64,000 nucleotides of DNA from Zymomonas mobilis subsp. pomaceae ATCC 29192. Its GTDB lineage: Bacteria; Pseudomonadota; Alphaproteobacteria; Sphingomonadales; Sphingomonadaceae. Position 1 is the stretch's first letter. The number at the start of each line of letters is the position of its first letter. The notes under the pieces are model-generated. The model was not told the origin of the DNA. It saw only the letters and a list, made by a program, of their open reading frames with translations, and searched no databases. Of the stretch, positions 45,181 through 54,365 are shown piece after piece. A program made the position numbers and the translations under genes. The stretch covers positions 806,001 through 870,000 of the forward strand of contig NC_015709.1 in the NCBI RefSeq assembly GCF_000218875.1, in the 5' to 3' direction.

Positions 45181-46316
45181 GCAACAATCTTCCGATCCGT
45201 AAAGGGTCAACAAAACGTCATCCCTTCCTGTCTTCCGTCGAAGAATTGATTGAAGAAGCAAGGAATGGCCGGATATTCATTCTTGTTGATGACGAAAATC
45301 GCGAGAATGAAGGGGATCTGGTCATACCGGCACAAATGGCTACGCCTGCGGCTATTAATTTTATGGCGACCCATGGCCGTGGCCTTATCTGTCTTGCTAT
45401 GACGAAGGAGCGTATAACGAGTTTAGGTCTTGAACCTATGGCTCGGGAAAACAATGCCCCCTTACAAACTGCTTTTACCGTTTCTATTGAAGCCAAAACG
45501 GGCGTCACAACGGGCATTTCAGCAGGTGATCGTGCGCGGACAGTAGCCGTGGCTATTGATAGCGCCCGGGGTGCCGATGATATTGTTACCCCGGGGCATG
45601 TTTTTCCGCTTTCGGCTAAATCCGGCGGCGTATTGGTTCGTGCTGGTCATACTGAAGCCGCAGTCGATATTGCGCGGCTAGCGGGTTTAAATGCCTCTGG
45701 TGTTATTTGTGAGGTAATGAAGGAAGACGGGACTATGGCCCGTCTTGACGATTTAGTTACCTTCGCTCAGCGCCATAATATTAAAATCGGTACCATTCGC
45801 GATCTAATCACTTGGCGACGCGAACATGATAATAACGTTGAACGTATCGAACAAAAATCATTTAACAGTCTTTATGGGGGCGATTGGGAAGCTATTCGCT
45901 TCAATAATAAAGCCAGCGGCAGTGAGACTGTAGCCTTAGTCAAAGGCAAAATCGATCCTGATAAACCTACGCTTGTCAGAATGCATGCGGTAGATCCCTT
46001 TACCGATATGCTGGGACAAACAGGGCCAAGACAGCAGTTATTATCGCAATCAATGAAAATAATTGCAGAAGAGGGCACGGGTGTCGTGGTTTTAATCCAT
46101 CGTGCTGAAGAAAACAGCCTTGATAAAACCTTAGTTTGGGCAGCGGCACGCAGCCATGAAAAAATTCATCGCGATTATGGCATTGGTGCCCAAATTTTAG
46201 CCGAATTAGGCGTTAGGGATATGATATTATTAACAAATAGCCATCATATGCCTGTAGCCCTTTCTGGCTATGGTCTTAATATTGTAGGCGAACAGCCCAT
46301 TGCTGAAGGAATTTAA
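45177..46316 (+). CDS. ribB: 3,4-dihydroxy-2-butanone 4-phosphate synthase with degenerate GTP cyclohydrolase II domain (RibBX type)
   Basis: A 379-residue two-domain protein. The N-terminal half (about 1-220) is an intact DHBP synthase, with [36 protein letters not shown] and [17 protein letters not shown]. The C-terminal half aligns with GTP cyclohydrolase II, but the zinc site that normally reads HSxCLTGDxxxSxRCDCG is here [19 protein letters not shown], with no cysteine. It therefore cannot be a normal RibA. Alphaproteobacterial RibBX proteins of this kind are known, where the second domain has another, undefined role. A separate RibA must exist elsewhere. It overlaps ribE by four bases and ribH starts one base after its stop. 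Confidence 0.93.
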   Translation: MSNNLPIRKGSTKRHPFLSSVEELIEEARNGRIFILVDDENRENEGDLVIPAQMATPAAINFMATHGRGLICLAMTKERITSLGLEPMARENNAPLQTAFTVSIEAKTGVTTGISAGDRARTVAVAIDSARGADDIVTPGHVFPLSAKSGGVLVRAGHTEAAVDIARLAGLNASGVICEVMKEDGTMARLDDLVTFAQRHNIKIGTIRDLITWRREHDNNVERIEQKSFNSLYGGDWEAIRFNNKASGSETVALVKGKIDPDKPTLVRMHAVDPFTDMLGQTGPRQQLLSQSMKIIAEEGTGVVVLIHRAEENSLDKTLVWAAARSHEKIHRDYGIGAQILAELGVRDMILLTNSHHMPVALSGYGLNIVGEQPIAEGI

Positions 46317-46317
46317 G

Positions 46318-46737
46318 ATGGCTAAAATTTTAATCGTTGAGGCCCGCTTTTACAGTCATTTAAATGACATGCTTATTCAAGGTGCGAAACAGGCCATTGA
46401 AGAAGCCGGCCATGAATGGGAAATCATTACGGTACCGGGGGCTTTGGAAATTCCGGCAGCAATCGTCATGGCTGCCGATACGGGGCTTTATGAAGGCTTT
46501 GTCGCTTTGGGTGTCGTTATCCGAGGTGAGACCTATCATTTTGAAATCGTCGCAACCGAAAGCGCGCGCGGGATCATGGCGCTTACGCTAGATGGCTTGG
46601 TTATCGGCAATGGTATTTTAACGGTTGAGAATGAAAAACAGGCATTGGTTCGTGCCCAACCTGATCAGAAAAACAAGGGTTTTGATGCGGCGAAAGCAGC
46701 TTTAACTATGCTTGACCTTAAGAAAAAACTTTCCTGA
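46318..46737 (+). CDS. ribH: 6,7-dimethyl-8-ribityllumazine synthase
   Basis: A 139-residue enzyme that condenses dihydroxybutanone phosphate with the pyrimidine intermediate to form lumazine. The family motifs are [49 protein letters not shown] (catalytic His in the ETYHFE segment) and [16 protein letters not shown]. Length fits the short alphaproteobacterial type. ATG at 46318 follows the ribBX stop by one base, with AAGGA about ten bases upstream. It is the last gene before a strong terminator. Confidence 0.96.
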   Translation: MAKILIVEARFYSHLNDMLIQGAKQAIEEAGHEWEIITVPGALEIPAAIVMAADTGLYEGFVALGVVIRGETYHFEIVATESARGIMALTLDGLVIGNGILTVENEKQALVRAQPDQKNKGFDAAKAALTMLDLKKKLS

Positions 46738-46746
46738 TTTTTGTAT

Positions 46747-46784
46747 AAAAGAGCCTGATTATTTCTATAAATCAGGCTCTTTTT
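46747..46784 (+). terminator. Intrinsic terminator of the rib operon
   Basis: AAGAGCCTGATT and AATCAGGCTCTT form a 12-bp stem with a nine-base loop, followed by TTTTTAT. It lies ten bases after the ribH stop, in the correct orientation; the flanking A run means it could also stop minus-strand transcripts. Confidence 0.92.
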
Positions 46785-47015
46785 ATAAGGCTTTGAACGT
46801 TTGTTACAATAAAAATCCTGATACTTCCTGCCATGTCATTCTGACTAAAACAAAAAACTTCATCTATTATTGGCAGATGATGTGTTGACCTTTATTTTCT
46901 TAATAGCAAAATCAACATTCAGGTTTCTATAAGACAGATAATCTTAGGATTCATCTTTTTGCGGCTTCTTCCAATAAAGATAACCCGTAATTTCAAATGG
47001 CTGTGAAGGATTATT

Positions 47016-47696
47016 ATGACAGACACCACGCCTTCGGGCAGTAATCCCGATGAAATGACACTGGAAGAAATAAGACAGTTGTTAGCGCCTAGTTTTCCCG
47101 AGCATGTTGCTTTTGATGGTTGGGGCGATCAGGCTTTGGCCTTAGCTGCCTATCAACACAAAGTCCCAATCGAGCGCGCAAGGCTGGCTTTTCCAGAAGG
47201 TCGTCTGCAGATGATCGATGCATGGTTTTTGGCTATTGATAAGGAATTTGAGACAAAAGCAGAGGCTATGCCGCTGGATACCATGCGGATACGCGATAAA
47301 ATACAGACGTTGGTTATGCTCCGCTTCGAGTTAGAAAGGCCACATCGGGAAGCATTGCGGCGCGCTATTAGTATTTTAATGATGCCGAATCATCTAACAC
47401 ATTCTTCACAGCGCAGTTGGCATACGGCCGATTTGATCTGGAAATTTGCAGGTGATCAATCAACCGATTTTTCTTATTATACGCGTCGTTTCTCTCTCAG
47501 CACGATCTATATGGCGACTTTATACGTCTTTTTAGACGATAAAGATCCTGATCTTAAGAATACCCGACAATTTTTAGAGAGACGAATTGGAAATCTTATG
47601 AGAATTAATAAGATTAAAAGCTGGATAAAACGTCCAACAGGCAACAGTTTCTCTTTTTCCCGCTTATTGGGTCGCCTTCGTTATCCCAAGGATTAG
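47016..47696 (+). CDS. COQ9-like protein (ubiquinone biosynthesis)
   Basis: A 226-residue protein of the COQ9 family, which has a TetR-like fold and helps COQ7-type hydroxylation in ubiquinone synthesis, probably by presenting the lipid intermediate. Conserved features are FPEHVAFDGWGDQALALAAYQ, IRDKIQTLVMLRFEL and the C-terminal RSWHTADLIWKFAGDQSTDFSYYTRRF with ATLYVFLDD. The fit to the family is good over the entire length. It is monocistronic: 278 bases separate it from ribH and a hairpin terminator follows. AAGGA lies nine bases before the ATG. A direct role in this organism is inferred. Confidence 0.88.
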   Translation: MTDTTPSGSNPDEMTLEEIRQLLAPSFPEHVAFDGWGDQALALAAYQHKVPIERARLAFPEGRLQMIDAWFLAIDKEFETKAEAMPLDTMRIRDKIQTLVMLRFELERPHREALRRAISILMMPNHLTHSSQRSWHTADLIWKFAGDQSTDFSYYTRRFSLSTIYMATLYVFLDDKDPDLKNTRQFLERRIGNLMRINKIKSWIKRPTGNSFSFSRLLGRLRYPKD

Positions 47697-47711
47697 AATT
47701 TATCTGATCCC

Positions 47712-47753
47712 TAAGAGTAAGAGAGCATATAAAAATATGCTCTCTTACTCTTA
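47712..47753. terminator. Bidirectional terminator between coq9-like gene and lysR-like gene
   Basis: A perfect 19-bp inverted repeat, TAAGAGTAAGAGAGCATAT (47712-47730) and its complement (47735-47753), surrounds an AAAA loop. The last three bases are the stop codon of the convergent LysR-type gene. It is symmetrical, so it can end transcription from both sides. Confidence 0.8.
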
Positions 47754-48710
47754 CTCAATATGGGGGTGAAGTTCATTCCACCAGTGGCGTTCCATTTTAC
47801 CCACAACCCAAGGTGTTTTCTGAAAGCGCTGTGCTAAAAAATTCAACAAAGCGCGAACCCTTGCTGGACGCGCTCTACCCGGCGGTGTCAATAAAAACAT
47901 ACCGTAGGGGGCAATCGTCCATTCAGGAAATAATTCTTCCAATATGCCATCACGTAGCGCTTGCCAGATAAAAAATTCTGGCTGACAGGCGATGCCGATT
48001 CCTGCCAACAGAGGGCCCATCGCCACATCCCCGTTATCGACGTGAACCCGTCCGTCCACTTTCACTTCGACTCGGCCTGCATCGGGATGGTTGAAACGCC
48101 AGATATGGGGATGTTCAATATGGGAATAGATAATAGCTTCATGGTTACTCAACTCACGTGGGTGACTTGGCCTTCCATACTGATCCAGATAGGAACGCGC
48201 GGCGACAACAGGCCGCCTTATTGAAAACAAGCGTCTTGCCCGTAAAGAAGAATCCGGTAAATCACCCATTCGTAAGGCAATATCAAAGCCTTCTGCGATA
48301 ACATCTACTCTTGAATCGCTTAAATGCAGATCTATTCCCACCTGGGGATATTGGGCTAGAAATTCAGGTAATATAGGCCCTAACGCTTGAATACCAAAAG
48401 AAATAGGGGAAGCAATCCTTACTACGCCATAGGGGTTATTAGCGTCTTCCGAAACTTCTGCTTCAATCGCCTCACCTTCTTTAAGAAGATGCGTGGCGCG
48501 TGTCAGCGCAACACGGCCACTTTCGGTTAGAGAAAGATGGCGGGATGTTCGATGCAAAAGAGAGGTTCCCATCCGTTCTTCAAGGCGGGAAATCGCTTTG
48601 GACACAGTACCTTTCGAAAGGCCTAATGCAATCGCTGCCTTTGAAAATGAATTGGTTTCGGCAACTTTTGCAAAAATGGCCCATGCTTCAAAATCAGGCA
48701 GGTGACGCAT
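47751..48710 (-). CDS. LysR-family transcriptional regulator
   Basis: A 319-residue regulator. The N-terminal winged helix-turn-helix (about 5-65) reads FEAWAIFAKVAETNSFSKAA, LGLSKGTVSKAISRLEERMG and LLHRTSRHLSLTESG. The effector-binding domain (about 92-300) begins VVRIASPISFGIQALGPILP. LysR proteins usually regulate a divergent gene; here the divergent neighbour is the unknown gene at 48971. Effector and targets are unknown. The start ATG at 48710 gives the normal family N-terminus. Confidence 0.92.
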   Translation of the reverse strand: MRHLPDFEAWAIFAKVAETNSFSKAAIALGLSKGTVSKAISRLEERMGTSLLHRTSRHLSLTESGRVALTRATHLLKEGEAIEAEVSEDANNPYGVVRIASPISFGIQALGPILPEFLAQYPQVGIDLHLSDSRVDVIAEGFDIALRMGDLPDSSLRARRLFSIRRPVVAARSYLDQYGRPSHPRELSNHEAIIYSHIEHPHIWRFNHPDAGRVEVKVDGRVHVDNGDVAMGPLLAGIGIACQPEFFIWQALRDGILEELFPEWTIAPYGMFLLTPPGRARPARVRALLNFLAQRFQKTPWVVGKMERHWWNELHPHIE

Positions 48711-48970
48711 GCCTTAATCACTTTACTTGTCCATTTATAGAACTTATGTCTGTTCAACATGATACGACTATTGACAAGCAAAAAAGCTGTTCATCTGATA
48801 TAAACTGGCGTAAAAAAGATAATCTTTAGCGATAATACCAGAAGATTATCTCTTCTCTGTAAACATTATAGTAAGGAATTGATTCCTATATAAACGTCTA
48901 ATAACCCATATCAGCCTTCCAGATACTATCTGTCATGCATAAGGCTGAGACCGATTGTGGAAGTGTAGTT

Positions 48971-49393
48971 ATGATACTCTGTGATACCAAAGAGAAAACA
49001 TTTTCTCATTTTGATTCTCATGAACATTGGCTTATCGAAAATAATGTAGGCTTTCAAAGCCCGTTAATTACAGGTCATTTTAGCCAACTGGAATGGGATG
49101 TTATTCATTTAGGTTTAAGAGAAGCCAAGCTCAAACACCGCAAACCTGTTATGAAGGCTATTAAAAAACCGAATAGCTTTCGCCGTTTTTGGCATTGGAT
49201 GACGGGGATAGAGCCACCAAAAACTTTAGCCGATGAAAAATTAGAAACGCTTCGTTCTTTTGCCTATGCCCATGCGACTAAAAGAGACCATGGCCATTTA
49301 AAAAAACAGCTAGGCCACCATGGCTATAATGAGCAACAAATCGCTGCTATTGCGCATTTAAGCCGTCAGCATAAGAAAAAAGATCATAAGTAA
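48971..49393 (+). CDS. Conserved-looking protein of unknown function, His/Lys-rich
   Basis: A 140-residue soluble protein that begins MILCDTKEKTFSHFDSHEHW. Later blocks are GHFSQLEWDVIHLGLREAKL, a basic segment KPVMKAIKKPNSFRRFWHWM and a His/Lys-rich tail. It has no signal peptide or membrane helix, and I recognise no domain. ATG at 48971 is preferred because GGAAG lies seven bases upstream; an ATG at 48935 lacks a ribosome binding site. It is divergent from the LysR-type regulator and ends before a strong terminator. Confidence 0.65.
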   Translation: MILCDTKEKTFSHFDSHEHWLIENNVGFQSPLITGHFSQLEWDVIHLGLREAKLKHRKPVMKAIKKPNSFRRFWHWMTGIEPPKTLADEKLETLRSFAYAHATKRDHGHLKKQLGHHGYNEQQIAAIAHLSRQHKKKDHK

Positions 49394-49405
49394 TGCGCTA
49401 TAAAT

Positions 49406-49434
49406 AAAAAACGGGGAATCTCTCCCCGTTTTTT
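49406..49434. terminator. Bidirectional intrinsic terminator
   Basis: AAAAAACGGGGA, loop ATCTC, then TCCCCGTTTTTT. The stem has a T run on both strands, so it serves both the unknown gene (plus) and trpE (minus), which converge here. Confidence 0.93.
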
Positions 49435-49452
49435 ATCTTTAGGTTTTAAAAA

Positions 49453-51000
49453 TTATATTTTTGAATCTTTGTTCATAAGCAATTCGTTTTGTAAAAATGC
49501 TTCGCGCGCGGCCGCAATTAAGGCCCCGGCTTTGGCTTCACATTCCCTTTGTTCAGAAGCCGGATCACTGTCGGCAACAATTCCAGCACCGGCTTTAATA
49601 TGAAGCAGGCCATCTTTCAGAATAGCGGTTCTTAAAACAATACAGCTATCCATAGAACCATCGGGTGCGAAATAACCGACACCGCCTGAATAAGGTCCCC
49701 GTGTTTCAGGTTCCAATTCCGCGATAATCTCACAAGCGCGCACTTTGGGCGCACCTGAAACAGTACCAGCAGGGAAGCCTGCGAAAAGCGCATCTAATGC
49801 GTCTTTTTCGGGTCTTAATTGCCCTACCACATTAGAGACCATATGCATGACATGGCTGTAATATTCTATACTGAAAGAATCCGTTACCTTCACGCTTCCA
49901 GCTTTGGAAACACGCCCCACATCATTGCGGCCAAGGTCTAAAAGCATCAAATGCTCGGCACGTTCTTTGGGATCTTTTAATAAAGAGTCACGATTTGCCA
50001 TATCTTCAGCGGCATTACGCCCTCGGGGACGGGTACCCGCTAAGGGACGGATAGTCACTTCGTTCTCTCTCACTCTGACTAAAATTTCAGGGCTAGAACC
50101 GATGAGAGAGAATCCGGGTAAATCTAAAAAATAAAGAAAAGGAGAAGGATTAATCCGTCGAAGAGCACGATAAAGCGCCATCGGCGGTAGCGGGAAATCA
50201 ATGGTAAAACGCTGAGCGGGGACGATCTGGAAAATATCACCCGCCTTAATGTATTCTTTGGCACGGATTACCATTGCCTCATAGGCTTCTGGTGTCATTA
50301 CCCGCTTGATTTCAGGTAAAGCGTCAACCTTTACAGCTTCTAAATTCGGCACAGGTTTGGCTAATAACACGAGCATATCGTCAATAGATTTCAGCGCATC
50401 AGAAATCTTTTGCTTGGCGGTACCCTTTGTTTCCGGCCACACAGGGGAAATTAGATATAACGCATCTGTTAACTGATCAAAAATCAGAAACAAAGTTGGC
50501 CGAACAAACAGCATATCCGGCACATTTAAAGGGTCTATTTCTGGTCTTGGAAGATTTTCTACTAACCCTACGGTTTCATAAGAAAAATACCCCACAAGAC
50601 AACTGATTGCTGAAGGTAAATCAGCAGGCACGTCCATTTGACAGGAGGCTACTAATTGACGCATCGCCGTCAAAGCATCTTCTGGAATCGGTTCAAAATC
50701 ATCCTGATCATGTAGCCAGTTGCGATTGATTTCAGCCTTATTGCCAAAGGCACGGAATACTAAATCCGGAGCGAGACCGATAAAAGAATATCGCCCGCGT
50801 GTGGCGCCGCCCTCGACAGACTCCAATAGAAAATCACCGCGTTCCGGTTTATGCGCGCGGAGCATAACACTGACAGGTGTTTCGGTATCCGCAATACGTT
50901 TACGCCAGATCAACGCGGGCTGACCTTGATTTAGCCTGTTGAGTGCCAGCTCATCACTGGCACTACCATCATTTTCCTTAACCGCCGTTTTAGATATCAC
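49453..51000 (-). CDS. trpE: Anthranilate synthase component I
   Basis: A 515-residue enzyme that makes anthranilate from chorismate, the first step of tryptophan synthesis. The tryptophan feedback-site motif LLESVEGG lies near residue 58, followed by GRYSFIGLAPD. The chorismate-utilising domain has PLAGTRPRGRNAAEDMANRD, LLDLGRNDVGRVSKAGSV and PAGTVSGAPKVRACEIIAELE. GTG at 51000 overlaps the ppiD stop (GTGA). No glutamine amidotransferase partner (trpG) follows: the next gene is convergent, so trpG lies elsewhere. No leader peptide rich in Trp is seen. Confidence 0.95.
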   Translation of the reverse strand: MISKTAVKENDGSASDELALNRLNQGQPALIWRKRIADTETPVSVMLRAHKPERGDFLLESVEGGATRGRYSFIGLAPDLVFRAFGNKAEINRNWLHDQDDFEPIPEDALTAMRQLVASCQMDVPADLPSAISCLVGYFSYETVGLVENLPRPEIDPLNVPDMLFVRPTLFLIFDQLTDALYLISPVWPETKGTAKQKISDALKSIDDMLVLLAKPVPNLEAVKVDALPEIKRVMTPEAYEAMVIRAKEYIKAGDIFQIVPAQRFTIDFPLPPMALYRALRRINPSPFLYFLDLPGFSLIGSSPEILVRVRENEVTIRPLAGTRPRGRNAAEDMANRDSLLKDPKERAEHLMLLDLGRNDVGRVSKAGSVKVTDSFSIEYYSHVMHMVSNVVGQLRPEKDALDALFAGFPAGTVSGAPKVRACEIIAELEPETRGPYSGGVGYFAPDGSMDSCIVLRTAILKDGLLHIKAGAGIVADSDPASEQRECEAKAGALIAAAREAFLQNELLMNKDSKI

Positions 51001-52946
51001 TGTGCACCGCCTCCATTATTCAGAAAGCGTTTTTCAAGCTGCATAAGGGCGGTTTGATTAATCGAAACGGATGACTGCTGCATAACAGCGCTAGAGAATT
51101 GTTCTGCAATGTCACCGGTCATCATATTCTGGAACTGATTTTGAACAGCGGTAATCAAGCCCTGCTCTTTTTCAGGATCTGAACTGACAAGTCGATCCAT
51201 TTTTAATAACATCCACCCACTCTCATCAGGAGCCGCAACCAAACGCACTTCTCCCGGTTTCATTTCGAAAAAACGAATGATAGCAGGGGGTAAAGATTGC
51301 TGAAAACGACTTAGGTCAATCTGTCTGAAAGCCAAAGGCGTGGCAGGGGGTAACTTAACCCCAGCCTGCGCTGCCAATTCAGGTAAAGGCATTCCAGCCT
51401 TAGCTTTTTTCAACAACTCTTCAGCCAGATTATGCGATTTTTCAGCCATTTCACTATGGCGAATATCGGCAATGACCCGATCTTTTATGCGATTAAGCGG
51501 TTGCGGTGTTGGCGCGGTTACATGATCAACGGTCGCTATAGCATAAAGCTTATCTTGCATGATTGTAACCACAAAGGGCTCATTATTGCTGCCATTGTCG
51601 AAAGCAGGGCCAACAAGACTTTTGACCGTTGAGTCTGGTTGCCAATCCGGATGTTCGGGATCAACCGCCGCTTTGGTCAAAGCGGGTGTTTGAGCAGCCT
51701 CTAATTTTTCCTTATGCACAATATCGGAAAAACCATTCCCATTAGAAATGTTATCCTGAATATGGTTAATTCTGCTCGCTAACTGTTTAGCGGTCAGCGT
51801 TTCAGAAAGCTGACGTGTAATATCACCCCGAACCTGATCCAAGGTAGAAGCCGGTTTACGCTGAATGCTATCGACATGGACGATATGCCATCCCAAGGGA
51901 GAACGCAGAACATTGCTAACAGCCCCTTCAGCGAGGCCAAAGGCGGCATTAGCCGCTTCAGCCGAAGCCCGTTCTGTATATTGTTCTTTTGAAAGCGCCC
52001 CAAGATGAATATCTTCGGGTGAAAAACCGGCTGTTTTTGCCGCTGCCACAAAGTTCATGCCGCCATGGATTTTTGCAAGTAAGGCTTCTGCTGCGGCTTT
52101 ATCGGGTAAAATAATCTGACTTAAAATTCGTTTTTCACTGGCCCCATATTCGGCAGCATGCTCACGAAAATAAGTCGAAATTTGGGATTCACTGGGTAAA
52201 ATATTTTCGGGTTGCAATAAGGCATAGCGTATAACGCGCCGTTCTGGCAGCGTATAACGATCAATATTGCTTTTATAAAAATCCGATACTGCTTTATCAT
52301 CCGGCATTTTATCAGAAGGCGGAAGCGCGGATGCCGGAATGGCGAGCACCATACCTTCATGGCGCTGCACTAACATACGGGCAAAAGGTGCAGCCATAGC
52401 CGCCGGTGTTTTTAACCCCGATACAAGAGGCAGTAAAACCTGACGACGAACTATATCTTCGGCGACATCTGCCCGCAATTGTTCAGGCCGCATATGCTGC
52501 TGTGCCAGAACGGCATCGAATAGCTTCTGATCAAATTTACCATTAACGCCGATAAAAACAGGAATACTGGCGATTTCACCATCAACCATACGGCGGCTGA
52601 TCCCAACGCCATTTTTTTCAGCCCAAAAGCTCATTGCTTTGGCCGCTATATATCCATTAACAGAACGAAGGATGCCCCCTGTCGCAACAAAGGTAGCAAC
52701 ATCAATAGATGGATTTTGTTGACGCATAGAAAGGTAATCGCGGCGGACATAATCATACGCCTCGGCAGCCGAAAGTTTTTTCCTGCCGAAGGTCGCTATA
52801 CTGCCCCCTTCTCCGCTATTTTCTGTACCTCCGCCAAATCGACTAAAGCCACCAAATACACCTGTAAAAATAAAAGCAAGGATGACGATGCCGAAAATAA
52901 GCATGGCAAACCAACTTTTGGTCATGCGGCGAAAAAAAGCAAACAT
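50997..52946 (-). CDS. ppiD: Periplasmic folding chaperone, SurA/PpiD-type peptidyl-prolyl isomerase
   Basis: A 649-residue membrane-anchored protein. One N-terminal helix (about 12-32, SWFAMLIFGIVILAFIFTGV) anchors a periplasmic region. SurA N-like helical segments (about 35-200) and a parvulin domain (about 265-360, KRILSQIILPDKAAAEALLAKI and LGWHIVHVDS) follow, then an alpha-rich C-terminal part. The order matches PpiD, which assists outer-membrane protein folding near the Sec translocon. It forms a coupled pair with trpE by a four-base overlap, an order found in other sphingomonads. Confidence 0.92.
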   Translation of the reverse strand: MFAFFRRMTKSWFAMLIFGIVILAFIFTGVFGGFSRFGGGTENSGEGGSIATFGRKKLSAAEAYDYVRRDYLSMRQQNPSIDVATFVATGGILRSVNGYIAAKAMSFWAEKNGVGISRRMVDGEIASIPVFIGVNGKFDQKLFDAVLAQQHMRPEQLRADVAEDIVRRQVLLPLVSGLKTPAAMAAPFARMLVQRHEGMVLAIPASALPPSDKMPDDKAVSDFYKSNIDRYTLPERRVIRYALLQPENILPSESQISTYFREHAAEYGASEKRILSQIILPDKAAAEALLAKIHGGMNFVAAAKTAGFSPEDIHLGALSKEQYTERASAEAANAAFGLAEGAVSNVLRSPLGWHIVHVDSIQRKPASTLDQVRGDITRQLSETLTAKQLASRINHIQDNISNGNGFSDIVHKEKLEAAQTPALTKAAVDPEHPDWQPDSTVKSLVGPAFDNGSNNEPFVVTIMQDKLYAIATVDHVTAPTPQPLNRIKDRVIADIRHSEMAEKSHNLAEELLKKAKAGMPLPELAAQAGVKLPPATPLAFRQIDLSRFQQSLPPAIIRFFEMKPGEVRLVAAPDESGWMLLKMDRLVSSDPEKEQGLITAVQNQFQNMMTGDIAEQFSSAVMQQSSVSINQTALMQLEKRFLNNGGGAQ

Positions 52947-53262
52947 CGGATATCCCGAAAAAATTTATAGTGAACACTGTGCTCTAATCTGCCCTTGGCG
53001 TAGCTTCAAGACAGCGATACACAGATCGGAGACAAAGAAGGTAACCTATCGCACGAAAACAGGGTATTGGCAAAAATAGTTATCTATTTTGATAAAAAAT
53101 CTTCACCGCATTACCTTGTTTGTTAGAAAGGTTATTAAGTGTGACGACAAAAATTGCATCTGTCAGCACGTTTTTTTATTTACCTGATTTATTCCATCAC
53201 GGCATATCATGTTTTAAGCAGGTCATGCTTTAGGTAAAGGCGATACGAAGGAATAGGCTATA
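52947..53262. other. Divergent intergenic region between ppiD and tpiA
   Basis: These 316 bases hold the promoters of ppiD-trpE (minus) and tpiA (plus). No -35/-10 pair is convincing; a TATAAT (53255-53260) overlaps the tpiA start and is too close to be its promoter. A short hairpin ACCTT...AAGGT lies near 53115-53135. No reading frame or RNA gene is seen. Confidence 0.4.
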
Positions 53263-54015
53263 ATGACGATACGCAAGCTAATCGCCGGTAACTGGAAAAT
53301 GAACGGCTCACTAGGGATGCTCCACGAACTGGACGATATAGCTCAAGCTACATTTAAACATCCAGAACTTGATGTTGTGCTTTGTCCTTCTTTTACGCTG
53401 ATTGCGCCTGCTATTGGTCGTCAGCCAGATATGACCTTTGGGGCACAAGATTGCCATTATGATGAGAGTGGCTCTCATACAGGGTGTGTGTCGGCTCCGA
53501 TGTTAAGAGAAGTTGGGGCTAGCTATGTTATCGTTGGTCATAGCGAGCGCCGTATGGAACAAAATGAAACTAATGAAGAAATCCGTGCCAAGACCATTAC
53601 AGCAATGGCCAATGGATTAATCACGATCGTTTGTATCGGAGAGTCTCGGGCAGCGCATGCGTCCGGTCAAGCCCTTCCTATTATCGGCGCACAATTGGAC
53701 GGATGTATTCCCACTGATGCCACGAGTGAAAGTCTGGTTGTGGCTTATGAGCCCATTTGGGCTATTGGAACAGGTCATACACCCCCGCCTGAAAATATAG
53801 CAGAAATGCATGCCTCGATTCGAGATCGATTATGTCTGTTATTAGGCAGTGAAGGTAAAAAAGTCCGTATTTTATATGGGGGGTCTGTTACGGGTAAAAA
53901 TGCAGCCGAACTTCTTAGCATTCCCGAGGTCAATGGGACCCTGGTAGGGGGGGCCAGTTTAACGGCAAAGCAATTTGTTCCAATTATCGAGGCGGGTGCC
54001 TCTGTGGTGGCTTGA
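53263..54015 (+). CDS. tpiA: Triose-phosphate isomerase
   Basis: A 250-residue TIM barrel that interconverts dihydroxyacetone phosphate and glyceraldehyde-3-phosphate. It has the N-terminal AGNWKMNGSL (catalytic Lys), catalytic His in VIVGHSERR, catalytic Glu in VAYEPIWAIGTG (loop 6 follows) and the phosphate-binding ILYGGSVTGKNA and VGGASL. All catalytic residues are present. AAGGAATA lies seven bases upstream of the ATG. It is followed by a 350-base gap before secG, so the two may be separately transcribed. Confidence 0.96.
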   Translation: MTIRKLIAGNWKMNGSLGMLHELDDIAQATFKHPELDVVLCPSFTLIAPAIGRQPDMTFGAQDCHYDESGSHTGCVSAPMLREVGASYVIVGHSERRMEQNETNEEIRAKTITAMANGLITIVCIGESRAAHASGQALPIIGAQLDGCIPTDATSESLVVAYEPIWAIGTGHTPPPENIAEMHASIRDRLCLLLGSEGKKVRILYGGSVTGKNAAELLSIPEVNGTLVGGASLTAKQFVPIIEAGASVVA

Positions 54016-54049
54016 ATTAATGGGGTCGTTTGAAAATTAAGCCGCGCCC

Positions 54050-54087
54050 TTCAAAAATTATAACAAAATTCAAAAATTATAACAAAA
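54050..54087. repeat. Perfect 19-bp tandem duplication
   Basis: TTCAAAAATTATAACAAAA occurs twice without a spacer (54050-54068 and 54069-54087), starting 35 bases after the tpiA stop. It is probably a replication-slippage duplication. It is AT-rich and no function is apparent. Confidence 0.9.
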
Positions 54088-54091
54088 ATTG

Positions 54092-54126
54092 ACAAGGTGT
54101 TTAGATTTTACCTCAAAACACCTTGT
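54092..54126. terminator. Inverted repeat downstream of tpiA, possible terminator
   Basis: ACAAGGTGTTT (54092-54102) pairs with AAACACCTTGT (54116-54126), an 11-bp stem with a 13-base loop. Neither side has a long T run, so it may be a Rho-assisted or weak terminator. The remaining bases to secG (54127-54365) contain no gene that I can support. Confidence 0.5.
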
Positions 54127-54365
54127 TACTTACTTTGTTATGAGGCCTAGCTTATAACTCTGGTTGAAGAGAGGCTTTGCTTTCGCTAGAGCGTATTCCC
54201 ATATCTATATGTAATGCTGTGATAACAGAATAACAGGAAACCAACGGGTGTCTTTAAAGATTTGACAGGACACTTTAATCTTCTGAAAGGTTCCGATAAA
54301 GATTTCTGTCTATTCAAAATCATGGCGCTTTTAAAGCTTTGTTTTTGCCGGAGAATTCGTTCCTG

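Noticed and set aside
53255-53260. TATAAT as the tpiA -10 element
   Set aside because: It overlaps the bases just before the start codon, so transcription from it would start inside the gene.
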